A stretch of 64,000 bases of DNA from Dryomyza anilis (GCA_951804985.1 OX638132.1:2585529-2649528), one strand, 5' to 3'. Positions 26,575-39,583 are shown, numbered from the stretch's first letter. Notes: generated from the sequence alone by a model not told the origin. Numbers and translations are program-made.

Positions 26575-26985
26575 AAAAAACATTTCAAATTCAATTCAGA
26601 AAATTTCATTTGATATTCATAAATTTCCATTTGAAATTCAGAATTTTTAATTTAATATTCAGAACTTTCTATTCAAATTCAGAAAATTTCATTTTATATT
26701 TCGAGATTTACATTTGAAATTCAGAAAATTTGCATTTGCAATTCAGAAAATGACCATTTTAAATTCAGATATTTACATTTGAAATTCAGAAAATTTCATT
26801 TGAAATTCAGATAATTTCCGTTTGTTCTGAATAAAAAACTTCGGAATATCAAATGAAATTTTCTGAATTTCATATAAATTTCTGAATATCAATTGATGTC
26901 TTTTGAATTTCAAATGGAATTTCTGAATTTGAATTGATGTCTTTTGAATTTAAATTGACCTTTTCTGAATCACATTTGTAAATGG
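26575..26985. mobile_element. Foldback-type repeat, truncated copy
   Basis: About ten copies of a ~20-bp unit (TTCAGAAAATTTCATTTGAAA) run one way up to about 26830. The same unit then runs in reverse complement (TTTCTGAATTTCAAATG), so the two halves fold back. It ends with CATTTGTAAATGGTGTAGAA, the same terminus as 30299-31346. The matching left terminus is missing. Confidence 0.65.
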
Positions 26986-28879
26986 TGTAGAATACACACA
27001 TGTTGTGTCTGTATCATGCGTTTGTCTGTTGTAATGCAATGTATACGGTGTTGTACCGAAAACTGAAATATGACTGCACAAAATAAGCTTTTTTTTATTT
27101 ATATTTTTTTTTATAATAACAAAAAATTCAATCTCATATGCGCTGCTCTGTTAATGCGGTTCTAGTGACTCTATTAGGCTTTCGTCGAATGTGTAAACTC
27201 AAATTGCATTACGCAAAATGCCATCGAATTTTTGATATTTTTTTCTGTTTATTACATTTATTTACTTTATTTCGCTTCAGGTTGCTCTTCTGAAATTAAA
27301 TTGTATTTCGACTGAAATCGAGTTTAATTGGATGAAGTCATGCACAACAAAAAAAATAAATTTACGTTAACTCCATTTGCAAGTGCCAGAGGCAGCATAT
27401 GTAAATCAAGTTCAGCGTACAACGAAAATTTAAGAGTGTGAACATTTTTTTAAATGTAAAAAAACAGCATATTAAATTTAAATAATTTTTTAAATAAATC
27501 TTATTATTCCTCACATTTAGCAACATTAGGAAACCCGAGAAACTGAAACTGCATAATTAAATTCAATTAATTTATTCTACTGTTTAAAATGCAAAACCCA
27601 AAACAAGCAGCTCCGAGCCAACAAAATATAATTAACATGCATTCGCATTATTAGCCCAAAAGATTTGACACTTTTGATATGTGCAGCTGAGTGTGTGTGA
27701 TTCAATTAGTAAATATATTACTCAGCCACACAGTGTCCTTGGCCTGTGGTGTTCTTTATACAAAAGAGCTGATAAATAAATTATCTGTCAGATTTATGCC
27801 TCGTTGATTAGTTTATAACAAAGACACTGATCACTCGGAACATGTCTCAATTAAACTGCACAGAATTATGCACAATTTATAAAGTGTAATATTTCGAAAT
27901 GTTTATTCAGGCGTCTTACATAGTGCACTGGAGCTCTATAGAATTGACACAAAATGGTTAAATGCTGTGGTTGTGTTACGGTGAAATGCATTTTGTCAAT
28001 AGTTGCTGTTAATAATACCTAATATATTAAGTAACCACCAACACAATATTACTCATGATGCAGCATGAATTTATTTTAAGGCATTAATCAATTTAAATCA
28101 TTTTCCTGCTCAAATATTAGTTTGCATTAGTAACTTTGAAACAGTGACATGTACTTTGCATTGTTATCGAAATTTCAAAAACATTACTTGCAAACAGTTT
28201 CCGAGGTATGCCCAGTGGCCTTCCAAATATTTATAATACTTCGGATTTTTGTTGTTTAAATTCAACTTTTTCAGAATTCAAAAGATAATTTTCAATTGCT
28301 ACTTTTGAGCTTTTTCTTTAATATATGGGAATTTCCAGAAAAACGTCAACCGAAAATATAAAATGGACAAATCTTTGAAATAACTATTGATCTGGGATCT
28401 TAAATAAGTGAGTGTAAATAACAAAAATAGGACAGTCCTATTCACCGATTGAGTTAATAGTTTATCAGGCAAATAGCCTATTGACTAATTTTAATAGTAA
28501 AAACTATTTATTTTATGGTATGTTTTTTCTGAGTGTGATACATATTAGCGAATTCTGTGAAGGAGTTAAAAAGCTATAAACATTTTTAATAAAATAATAA
28601 TGCATTTTTTATTGTACTAAATAAATTACTTTTGTATGGCCCTGCGATGCTCACATACTTTTTGGATAAATAACCTTAATATTATTTTTGTAATATATTA
28701 ATACCTTTATTCTCTATGAATACTTATTTATTTTTTTCTTTAAGCAACATTAAAAAATGACTTTTAAGGGTTTTATCACATTAATATAATAGTTAATTTA
28801 ATGTGATTCAAATTATTAATAATCAATAGTATTGAACTATAAAATAAACTATTGAAACAATAGTAACATTACTTGCTAT
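26986..28879. other. Non-coding DNA
   Basis: Bases 27000-28260 look unique. Bases 28430-28870 contain many AATAGT/ACTATT motifs and resemble the flank at 29300-29380 in inverse orientation, so a MITE-like host element around the 28880-29274 insertion is possible. Confidence 0.35.
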
Positions 28880-29274
28880 CCCAGTGTGCCATTCGTTTCG
28901 ATATCGTTACGAGATCAATCCGAGATGCAGGACAATTTACACGATATCGGATACTTTATCGTAACGATATCGAGCGGCAAATTGGACCTACATGGTAGAT
29001 AGATATCGGAACGTTCTGTCGGAGTTTTCTCGATACGAAAAAATTTTCGAAATCGGAACGATATCGAAAAACATGATCAAAGTTCGAGATTGCTGCGAAA
29101 AATATTGCGATATCGATTTGATTAATGTTTAAATATCGTAACTTGTCAAAGAATTTGAATGTACGAAAATTTTTAAAAATTAAAATCGAGAATGTAACGA
29201 TATCGAACTATTTTATCGAAGTTATTCGAGAAAGCTTCGAGGTATCGAAGGTCTCCGAGACATGGCAGACTGGG
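28880..29274. mobile_element. MITE-like element with CCCAGT terminal inverted repeats, copy 1
   Basis: The left end CCCAGTGTGCCATTCG is matched by the complement of CATGGCAGACTGGG at the right end. The interior is rich in CGATATCG and TCGAAAA motifs. The same ends and interior style occur at 37050-38084. There is no intact coding frame. Confidence 0.6.
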
Positions 29275-29404
29275 ATGTTATCAATAACATGTCCTATTGA
29301 ATTAATGTTGACCACATTATTAGCTAAACAATAGTACAAAATACTATAAAAACTATTGAACTAATAGGAAAAACTATTTTTTCTTGTCCTTGGTTTTTTG
29401 TTTT

Positions 29405-30073
29405 CTGAGTGTACCAAAAGTGTAAAAAATATCAGAAATTTTGTTTTTTCACAAAAATGGAAAAAAATGAAAACCTAAAAAACATTTGGAAATTTGAATC
29501 GTACATCACTTTTTATTTCATAATAATGACATACAATTATTTTTAGCACAAAAACGTAGTGAAAATTTTCATACAGAACGTCCGAAATGTTTCAGTGATT
29601 TATTACGAAATAACTATAAACATTAGGAAAAAAGTGTTTTTATATATAAAAATAAAGTAAATTATCACAGCTATCTGTCTGATTTATTCAAAAAAATAAT
29701 TTTTACGCAAAAAGTTTTTTTTTGAAAAAGAAAACAATGTTTGTCCCAACCGGAATTTTTCTACGATTTATTATGAAAAAAATATACTTTTTATAAATAA
29801 AGTGGAAATTCACAAATAAAGCACATTATCTCAGCTCTTTTTCCAAAATAATAAAAAAAAAAGGTATATCCAAAATTCGTTGACTTTTTTGATATTTCCA
29901 TATGATCCTTGGCAAGCACTTCTGTTATTGTCCCTTTCCGAATGACCATTTATTAATTTATATCTTTTGTTCTACCAGTTAGAATCCTTTAGGTTTTGTA
30001 GATATTTAGTAGTATTTAAATACTAGTACTTGAATGTCCCGTCCGGAACCCCAGGAAATGCCCATATGATATA
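29405..30073 (+). mobile_element. Dispersed repeat, one member of an inverted pair (partner 33663-34400)
   Basis: Its right end, 'GTCCCGTCCGGAACCCCAGG', is the complement of the left end of the segment at 33663. Both share TAGTATTTAAATAC, 'CATATGGAAAT' (as complement), 'AAATTTTGGATA'-like sequence and repeated ATTCCGGACGG/CACAGAAA blocks. A palindromic MITE (30074-30223) abuts it directly. No coding frame was found. Confidence 0.6.
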
Positions 30074-30223
30074 AAGGGTTTTTCAATAAGAGCGCTGCAA
30101 AAGCTTTTTTTAAGGAAATGGCAAACCTTACTGAAGAGAAATGTCAAAAGAGCGGCAAGAAATATGGCGTCGTTTGCTGTCCCTGTCGCTCTACTTTTCT
30201 AGCGTCCCTGTTAAAAAACCCTT
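30074..30223. mobile_element. 150-bp MITE with TA target duplication
   Basis: Ends are AAGGGTTTTTCAATAAGAGC and GTTAAAAAACCCTT, flanked on both sides by TA. The interior shares 'CTTACTGAAGAGAAATGTCA' and 'AAGAGCGGCAAGAAATATGG' with the larger palindromic element at 34606-34944. TA duplication and short inverted ends suggest a non-autonomous Tc1/mariner-type element, which is an inference. Confidence 0.65.
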
Positions 30224-30298
30224 TATGATTCCAATAGGTAGTGTTTTCCTCGTTCTACTAGGGCATTGAACAAGACTTAACTTTTTGTGAATTGAGGG

Positions 30299-31346
30299 CT
30301 ACACCATTTACAAATGTAATTCAGAAAAGATCAATTGAAATTCAAAAGACATTACTACACTATGTAAAAAAGTGAAGTAATAAAATAAAATAAAATCTAT
30401 TTAAATTTGATTTAAATACTTTTGTAATAAAAAAAGTAATACTCTATACAAAAATATATTACGCGCGTATTTAATTTCAAATTAAAGAAAAAGTATTTAA
30501 TTTTATTACGTACGCAATTAAATTCATTATTTCCTAAGAATTATATTATAGAAATATTTTTTAACATTATTAAAGTTTGTTTTTTGAAAGTAACCACAAC
30601 AAAATTATGTAATATGTGGGCATGTGTCCAACCTATAGAACCACCGTGAGTGATAAAAATTTTAGAAAAAAGTAAAAAATGATAATTTTATCTTTTTCTT
30701 TACATGAAATAAATAGTTTTAAAAACCAATTGACAAGTTTATGATCTTGTGATTAAATTGTAATTTTATTATCTTAATAAAAATAAAAACATTTACATCA
30801 AATTTTATTACGTACCTAATAAATTTAAATAAAAAGTATTTACTTCAATTTAAAATAAAAAGTATTAAATTTAAATAAAAAAGACAACGGCTGAAAAACG
30901 TGTCGAAAAATATTAAAATTTATTACTTTTTTATTTAATTTTATTTCTTGTATCCCTCAGTGTAGAAATTGGGAAATTCCATTTGAAATTCAAAAGACTT
31001 TAATTGAAATTCATACATCTACATTCAAAATTCAGATATTCTCATTTGAATTTCATAAATATCAATTTTAAATCCAGAAATTTTCATTTGATGTTCAGAA
31101 ATTTCAATTTAAAGTACATAAAATTTCCATTTAAAATTCAGAGAATTTCTGTTTTATCTAAATGTAAATGTTCTGAATATCAAATTAAAATTTCTGAAAT
31201 TCAAATGAAAAATTATAAATATCAAAAGAAATTCTCTGAATTTCTAATGTAAATTTGAGAATTTCTAATGTAAATTTGCGAATTTCAACTGATGTGTTTG
31301 GAATTTCATTTGATATATTCTGAATTATATTTGTAAATGGTGTGGA
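30299..31346. mobile_element. Foldback-type element, interrupted by a nested MITE
   Basis: Terminal inverted repeats ACACCATTTACAAATGTAAT (left) and TATTTGTAAATGGTGT (right) enclose ~20-bp units of AATTTCATTTGAAATTCAG type running one way to about 31150 and in reverse complement afterwards. Bases 30358-30962 are a later insertion. The whole structure matches 26575-26985. Confidence 0.65.
30358..30962. mobile_element. Nested ~605-bp AT-rich MITE
   Basis: It interrupts the foldback element: tandem units occur on both sides. It begins with CACTATGTAAAAAAGTG, ends with TGTATCCCTCAGTG, and is flanked by TA on both sides. The interior has inverted pieces (TTTTATTACGTACG and relatives). A mariner-like non-autonomous element is inferred. 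Confidence 0.55.
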
Positions 31347-33662
31347 CTACGGATATCAATTCCGATATACCGGGAACATTAAGATTTGATTAAAATTAGT
31401 CCTGAAATACTGATGCGGGTATCATCCTGATCTTTTTGGAATTTTGTTAGTACTTAGATTTAAATTTCCATTGGTTTGTTCAAAAGTTAATTATTTACTT
31501 TTGAACAATTTTTATTAATTCTAAAAAAAGTAACTTTCTATCAAAAAATACACTTGAAATCTGAAATAGTCTCGAGTGCATTAATTCAACATGCATTCTT
31601 TTTAATCATTCTTCTAATAAAAATGTGATTTTTGCAGCACTACTTAGTTTGAGTTTTACGCCTTTTTAAGTTTTCATTAATTCAAGGTTGCACATATGGA
31701 AGGTAACTAACATGCGCCAAAGTACAGACAGACAATAAAATGAGACGAATAGACGAACAGCAAGTTGCTGCAATTAAAAATTTCAAAAGTGCAGCCTTAT
31801 ACCACCTCCCCGCAAGTGCCGCTACCAGTGTCTGTGGCCGCCGCAAAAGTGGCTGCAATTAAAAATATTAAATAAATAAATAATTAAGTTAAGGCACAAG
31901 TGTGAGGGACACCGCGCTGTAAATAAATATTTGCACAAGTTGTTGATTATATCAAAAAGTTACGCATACGCCAAGTGGCAGCGCGCCAAACGACAAAGTC
32001 AAGCTGTACGACTGAAGGATGCGCTGCCAAGCAGCCAACGTCAGACAGACAGACACATACATAGACTGCAGTACCCTCAATGTGTATTTGTGTGTGTGTG
32101 TGTGTGTGTGTCAGTGTCTGTCGTGTGCTTGTACACGAATCTGCGTAATCAGATAGTTTAAGTGCTCCCAGCTGTGACGCCACCGCCGTCAAATAAAAGT
32201 AAAAATGGCGACGCCAAAGTTGTGCGAGACACATAACATTCGCCGAAGACAGGCATCCTTCCCGTGGGTCCTTGTACCCCATATCGCCACTTCCTGTGCT
32301 GTTTGGCTGGCATTCAGTGTCGGCACTTTGTTGGTTGCACTCGACGCCGTCCGTTGAATTACGAAAATTTACTCTGCGTCATGGAATTATGTGATGCGCA
32401 GTGCTGACTTAAGTGTCCTGGTTGTTGGCTGCCAAGATGCATGATGTTTGTTGTTGTTGACGATGATTTTGTTTGTGTTTTTGTTGTGGCTGTGGCTGTG
32501 CTGCAACGCGATACTGATTGCAGGATAATAGAAAATGTGTAGTGCAGACAATAAAGCTAAAATAAACAAAACAGAATGGATTGAAGACGGTTGTATGAGG
32601 TGAGGAAAGGAGCTGGTAATTGGATTGGAATTGATAGCAAAACGTGGTAAAATTGCACATTGCATATTAAAAAAATAATATAAGTAGACAATTTAGGGAG
32701 AGAAAATCTATGCTCCTAAAGGTATGCAGCATTTACGGCGTGAAATGCAATGCAAGAAGAATGCATACGTCTAGGGGCATCAATTACGCGTTAAACAGAA
32801 ATTTTGGGTTCGATGTCTCGCTGCCATATTATTCATAGACCCTTTTTGAGGAACAACATTTTATAAAACCAATATAATTAGCAGTAGTAATGTTGATAGA
32901 TGATGGCCGTCAGTAAAGTAGGTCACTGGCATTAGCAAGAACACATACCATTTCAAAGGAGTACAAAAGAATATAAAAAAATTGAAATAACAAATAAAAT
33001 TTATAAAATAAAATAAAAATAGTTTTTTTGAAATAAAAATAGTTTTTTTTAAATAAAAATATATAAATTAAAATATTAAAAAAAAAATTAAAAAATAATT
33101 CTTTTTTAACAAAACAAAAAATGTATGACAAACATTTCTGTGGCAATATAAAATTAAAGCATAAGTCTATTTTTTGAACTTTTCAGGAGAGCATTTTTAA
33201 ACTTTACAACTAATTCCGAAAATCATTTTTAAAAATATTTTAAAAATTATATATGCAAATTTATGAAAAACTTAAATAAAATAAATGTCTGCTAAATGGT
33301 TATCAAAATTTGATACAACATAATTCGTATATCAGAATTACGATGGTATTAATAACTCATTTTGAACATATCTCAGTTATGCTGTTAATTCATATTGCCA
33401 CAGATTTGTCACTGACTCACTTGATGAAATATCTTGGATGTTGGGTCTATGAATGACGTTAATGACATCGTCAATGCTACATCAAACATGAAGCGGATGA
33501 CATTTGTATGAAAATGTCATCAATTTTTTGCAGGGCGAAAATGCTATCGGTCAGCGATGGTCCTGGCCTGACATATGGGAATCATTGAGAAATCATTGAT
33601 GACATTTGCCACTAAGATCGAAATTGACAAAGTGTTCATAATGTCCTTGTTATATCTATGAG
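31347..33662. other. Non-coding DNA with a (GT)n tract
   Basis: Bases 31680-32680 are balanced in composition and look unique, with a (GT)n tract at 32086-32112. Bases 32940-33130 are A/T-run-rich. Bases 33420-33640 hold repeated ATGACATT/CATCAATGAC motifs that recur at 35100-35230, suggesting a small dispersed element. No exon is supported. Confidence 0.4.
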
Positions 33663-34400
33663 GACATATGGGCATTTACTGGGGTTCCGGACGGGACATT
33701 CGTACGCTTAATACTTTAATATCTCGCAGGAAAAAAAGGAATTTACTTGATTTTTTTGTGCATGTAGTATTTAAATATCTGCTAAATATCTGCAATAATA
33801 GAGAATTCTATACAGTAGATCAAAAAATATAATTTAAATAGCGGTCGTTCCGAACGGAAAAAAACGGAAGTGCATGCCGAGGTTCATATGGAAATTCCAA
33901 AAAGTCAGCAAATTTTGGATACAAATGATTTTTTTTAATTATTTACAAAAATAGCTGATATCATGTGCTTTTATTGTATATTTACACTTTGTTCCTAAAA
34001 TTTGTAGTTTATTCATAATAAATCACAGAAAAATTCCGGACGGAACAAAAAGCTCCGTATTGAATTTATCACTCCGATTATTTATCTAAAAAAAAATTTA
34101 GCGTAAAATATATTTTTTGAATTATCTCAGTACATAGCTGAGACAATTTTCTTTATTTTGGATTATGCTTACTTTGTTCCTAAAGTTTATAGTTATTTCA
34201 TAACAAATCACAGAATAATTCCGGAAGTTCCGTATGGAAATTTTCACTACTATTTTATGCTATCAATAATTTTATATCTGACAATAATAATAAGAATAAT
34301 TATTATGAAATAAAAAATAATGTAAAATTCAAATTTCGAGATTTTTTTAAAGTTTTTTTTTTTACACTTTCGAACTCAATGTTTTGAACGTGACAGATTT
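33663..34400 (-). mobile_element. Dispersed repeat, inverted partner of 29405-30073
   Basis: It opens with ACATATGGGCATTTACTGGG and GTTCCGGACGGGACATTCG, the complement of the right end of the 29405-30073 segment. Homologous blocks follow in the same inverted order. It contains two tandem-like sub-blocks, each with TTTGTTCCTAAA and AATCACAGAA followed by ATTCCGGA. Confidence 0.6.
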
Positions 34401-34605
34401 GAATAAGCTGTCAAAAATTTTCTAGATTTACCACGATATCAATGTTTACATTTTGGAAAATACCGGGGAAATTCTGCAGAAACAGAGGATTCAACTCTTT
34501 AAAAAATGTTGATATGATAATAAATGTTTTTTTGGTTACGTACGTGACTATGCCACACCCTTATACAAAAATCAAAATTTGTTCCTAATTTAAATTTCAA
34601 TACTA

Positions 34606-34944
34606 TAGGGTTTTTCAACAAGCACACTACAAAAGTAGAGCGACAGAGACAGCAAACGAAGCCATATTTCGTGCCGCTCTTTTGACATTTCTCTTCAATA
34701 AGGTTTGCCATTTCATGATGAAAGATATACGAATTCGAATTTGGGTAGTAAATTTTAATAATTTCGACTCGTTGTTGTCTCGTATATCTTTCCATCATGA
34801 AATGGCAAACCTTACTGAAGAGAAATGTCAAAAGAGCGGCAAGAAATATGGCGTTGTTCGCTGTCCCAGTCGCTCTACTCTTGTAGCGTTCCTGTTGAAA
34901 AACCCTTGAAAAAACTTTTGTAGCGATCTTATTGAAAAACCCTT
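34606..34944. mobile_element. Palindromic MITE with long inverted arms
   Basis: The ends GGGTTTTTCAACAAGCAC and ATTGAAAAACCC match the 150-bp MITE at 30074-30223. Its two halves are near-perfect complements: 'ATTTCATGATGAAAGATATA' is answered by 'TATATCTTTCCATCATGAAAT'-type sequence, and GACATTTCTCTTCA by TGAAGAGAAATGTC. It therefore reads nearly the same on both strands. The right side has two successive ends (34895-34905 and 34931-34944). Confidence 0.75.
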
Positions 34945-37049
34945 TAGTTGTATAGAAACGTAAATTTATGAGTATATTTTTATACGTTATCGTTATCGTT
35001 AACGGAATAGAATTTTCTTTTTAGATAGTTAGATTCACATATTTGAGATTTAAATCCACCATTATTTCAAAGATTTGAGTATTTTGAATTTTTCGGTCGC
35101 TGATGATGTTTTTCTGGAAATGCTCATATAGTGTCTGACATCTTTAATGCAATGTCTTTTATGAAATAGTTGTAGACATGTTCATCAATGACAAATTTTT
35201 TGATCGATTCATCATTGACGCCTTTTCGACCTTTTGGAAACAATTGTCTAAGAATTTTATAAACAACCTAAATAATAAATAAATTTATATGAAAAAGCAT
35301 CAAGGAAAAAAGATTTCTCTGAAAAAGTTTTTCTATATTATATTAAAAACAATCTGAACATGCCGACATATTTCGGAAACCATAAAAATTAAAGGTTCCA
35401 AAATATTGTTTATTATAGAACACTCATGCAAAATGCGTAATTTGTTTCATTGATTTAATACGGAATATCTCTCTTTCGGTTATTTAATATTAGGAAGAAT
35501 TAAGAACATGTTATGACCAAAGTAAATAAGTAGTATTTTAAGAAGAAGAATAAGATTGACATATTTCAATAAAATACTATTTCTTGCAGCAAATATTATA
35601 CTTAATTTTTTGCTTATTATACACAAAACTCAATTTTTACTTAATTCAACTGCTTTACAAAGCAAAATTTAATTAAATCACTATGATAATGATACTGCTT
35701 ATAACAAAGACATACAAAGGAGAGAAAACCAATTGAATAAAACTGCAAATAATCCGGAATATTAAGAAAAGTATAATGCGTACACACAAAACGCATTTAT
35801 GATGTTCTTTGAATATTCAATGGAAAACAGATTCTGCAAATTTCTGTGCATTTGGTTTATTTTTAGCGTTCAAGACTTTGATCATCTTAATGAAAAGTCC
35901 ATGATGAATTACAAAACACTTAAAGCATTTCAGATTTAACGAAATCGTTTGTAGATTAAAACATAAATATTATAGTCTGCAAAATTAAAAAAAGAGTATA
36001 ATTCAATATACATTTTCCATTAGAAAAGTTTTTTTATTACAAAAAATACATTTTCAAAATTCCAAATATTCATTTACATAAATTTTTATAAATCTGTCAA
36101 TTTCAATTTTTTTAACACATGATAAGAAAACATAAATCTATTAGTTGATTTTTAAACTTTAAAAATTCATCATTTACTTTTTATAATATTAATTAACAAA
36201 TTCGAAAATTAAGTTTTTCACAAAAATGATTTTTCGTTCTAAATACAACGACGATATATATAATTTCGTATCGAAATTTCCAGTTACAATTTTCAAACGA
36301 TCAAATAATTTAATTAATTTTTACGTAGCCATATACTAAATATTATAAATTAAAAACACTAGATTTGACAACCCCAACTTTTCATTCAGCTGTACGCATC
36401 CAGTGCCACCTACTTCAGGTTGGAGGTGCAGTTACTACGTAGGTTTGTGCGAGTTTAAATAAATTTGTATAGATTAAAACTCGCGGGTATTACTGCCATG
36501 GAAACGCTTGAAATTAAAAATAATCTTCACAATATGCACAGACCAAGGCTGCCTGTAGACTTGCAGGATTTCTAATGTAATGATGATAATAAACAATGGT
36601 AACGACGGCAAAAACTGCCAGATATAGACAAATAGAATTCCAATGAAATCTCCATATGCAGAATACACGGAGAATTAGACAAATTAAAAAAAAAAAGTTA
36701 TAAAAGGTACAAGGTAAAAATACAAAATATTACTGGGGGAGAATTTGCATGAAAGGGAAACTTTGAATATTCGTGGCTATTACATGTCTGAAGTATTTAT
36801 CACAATTTATTGTCAATTTAATTAGCTTGTAAATTACGTAAGCAGAAGTTTTCATATTCATTTAGTAACATAATATTTATTGAAGACGAAAAAACTGAAA
36901 AAAATAGAAAGTGATCAGACATTCTTAAGAAAATTACCACTATTTTTATACGAACGTGTCAAAAAGTGCATAGGGTTTGAAATATTTTTAAATCTTCTTT
37001 CTAAAACCATTTAAAAATTTAAAATCGGATAAAATTTTAGTAAGTTACA
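34945..37049. other. AT-rich non-coding DNA
   Basis: Bases 35100-35230 share CATCAATGAC-type motifs with 33420-33640. Bases 36365-36680 are more balanced in composition; a 64-residue hydrophobic frame on the - strand there matches no family I recognise and lacks splice support. Confidence 0.35.
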
Positions 37050-38084
37050 CCCTAGTATACCATGACTCGGAGCCTCCAGTTTATCGATCAATTCTCGAAG
37101 TGGCTTCGAGAAAAAAAAATCGACCTCGTTATTAAATAGAAACTAATTTTTACAGATTTTTGTATTCAATTGTTTAGAATTTTTCTGAAATGTCTACGAG
37201 AAAAAACATAGATCTCGTTGTTATATCGAAACTAATTTTTAAAGATTTTCGCATTCAGTTGTACTTCCTTTCAGGTACATGTCTGCTTTCGTCTGCTGGA
37301 TCCGAAAAGTTGGAATACCCTTCTGCGTTCAAGTAATGTCAGTGTCTGCAAGCATTAGGTCAATTTCATTATTATAAAAGCAACGATTTTCGTTTCTGTG
37401 TTAATAAATGTTAGAACTCATGATTTCCGATTTAAAAAACAAGGTCACCATGTGTCTAGTGAACTTTTCTTTATGGCTGTATTTACTTTTGTTTAAAATA
37501 AATAGAGTGGACATTATTTTTTTAATATTTTTATGATAATTTCACTTTATTTAATTAAAAATAAATGTATGTTAATAGTGAGCTTTGAATTTTCATTTTT
37601 TATTTATTTTTGTTTATGATGTCAGAAATATTTTCGTTCAGAAAATGCAATGGAAAATGATGATGGTTAGTAATTGTGTTACAAAATTAAATTCAATAGA
37701 ATAAAAAAAAAATATATATTAATGCGATGGTGCCGACCATGATGCAAAGGACATAATAAAAAAATGGAATGATAGAGATTGATAAAAAAATTTCTTTTTA
37801 ATTTTTCTGTTTTTTATTGTCATTGCGGATGACATATATAGATGATGCATTTATTTAAACCAATCAGAAAGCCCCATTCAGTCGTCAAGAGCTTCTAGAA
37901 CGGTTCGATTCTGATAATTCTCGTAACGAGAAACCTTCATTATCTCGGTTCGATATCGGCCGACCGTTCTTTTGGTAGGAATTTTCATATATTATCATTG
38001 CGAGAAATGGCATCGATATCGGAAAAATTCTTCGACATTTCTCAACATTTTCGTTGCGATATCAAAACAGTTTGGTATACTGGG
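37050..38084. mobile_element. MITE-like element with CCCAGT-type ends, copy 2
   Basis: The left end CCCTAGTATACCATGACTCG is matched by the complement of TTTGGTATACTGGGACTCG on the right. The outer 150-200 bases are rich in CGATATCG and CTCGAGAAA-like motifs, as in the copy at 28880-29274. The middle is AT-rich with no intact frame. Confidence 0.55.
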
Positions 38085-38596
38085 ACTCGAACGTACTTAC
38101 TCGAACTTACCTCAAAACGGTTTTTTTACAATAACTTAAAGTTTTGAGGGTGTTTCAGAACTTTTAAAAACTGTTATGAGATCTTCTCAACAAGATCTAC
38201 AACCCACACTAAGTCCTTTTTCAAATATAGGAAAAGTATTCCTTTGCACAGTGTAATTAACCAAAAGAGGGAGTCAGAACAAAATACAACTTTCTGGCGA
38301 ACATTCCGAAACACCATTTTATTGGTTAATTTGTTTGTATCACTTACTCTCATCAACTTTTCAACTGGAGGTAATGCGGGAAGTTGCAATTTTTTGAAAT
38401 TTTATTACATTTTTAGACAAAAACAACTATTTTCATGTGTTATTTAACCCGAGTACTTCGAAAAAAAGACATCTTAATAAGGTTAATTGTACCAATTTCG
38501 TACAATAGGCGATTTGTATGGAATTTGTCAATTTTTCGTTTTGTCTTTAATTAAAATGTAACGAGCAAATAAACAGAGTTCTAAAATTTATATTAT
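38085..38596. other. AT-rich non-coding DNA
   Basis: Two overlapping open frames of about 70 codons on opposite strands lack codon or splice support. I see nothing else. Confidence 0.35.
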
Positions 38597-39512
38597 ACTA
38601 GCTGGACCCGTGCACGACTCGTGCCAAGATTTTGTGAATTCATAGATATAAAGCGATTTTATTAATATAAAAAACATTATTATTTATATCAGGGGCCCGT
38701 GATTCGCTGTTGAAGTTTTTATTGATTTTATAAATGTAGTAACCAAATAATAATTCTCCGCCAAAACAACTTTTCTCAAAGATAATTCAGACAGTAGAAT
38801 ATTTCGCCACAGAATTCATCCCCATAGAACGATTTACCGTAGAATTCTTCTCGGTAGAACTCTTCCCGGTACAATTCTTCCCCGTAGACTTTTTCCCAAT
38901 AGAAGTTTTAGTGTAGTTAGTTTTAATGTGGTGAGTTTTAGTGTGTTGAATTTTTAGTTTAGTGAATTTTTAGTGTGGTGAAATTTAGTGTGGTGAGTTT
39001 TAGTGTGGTGAATTTCGCTGTGGTGAGTTTTTAGTATGGTGAGTTTTAGTGTGGTGAGTTTTAGTGTGGTGAATTTATAGTGTGGTAAGTTTTAGTGTGG
39101 TGAGCTTTATTGTGTTGAGTTTTAGTGTGGTGAGTTTTAGAGTGGTGAATTTTGGTGTGGTGAGTTTTAGTGTGTTGAGTTTTGGTGTGGTGAGTTTTAG
39201 TATGGTGAATTTTTAGTGTGGTGAGTTTTAGCGTGGTGAGTTTTATTGTGGTGAGTTTAAGTGTGGTGAGTTTTAGTGTGGTGAGTTTTAGTGTGGTGAG
39301 TTTTAGTGTAGTGAATTTTAGTTTTTTTGTTTCAGTAGCTTGTGTATGTGCCGAGTTATGTCGTTTCGAAAGTTTAGGTTGTATGGGAGGTACCACGCCC
39401 CTTTGTCGAATCCCGCCCATATATAGCCTATGACACCCTCCGGACTTCTTAGTATCCTGTGGCAAAATTTCAGTTAAATCGTTTCAGCGGTTTAGACGTG
39501 ATGTTGGAACAA

Positions 39513-39583
<71 letters not shown>

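Noticed and set aside
36474..36668. Hydrophobic 64-residue frame, possible receptor exon
   Set aside because: Hydrophobicity comes from T-rich codons; no conserved receptor motif or splice donor in frame could be found.
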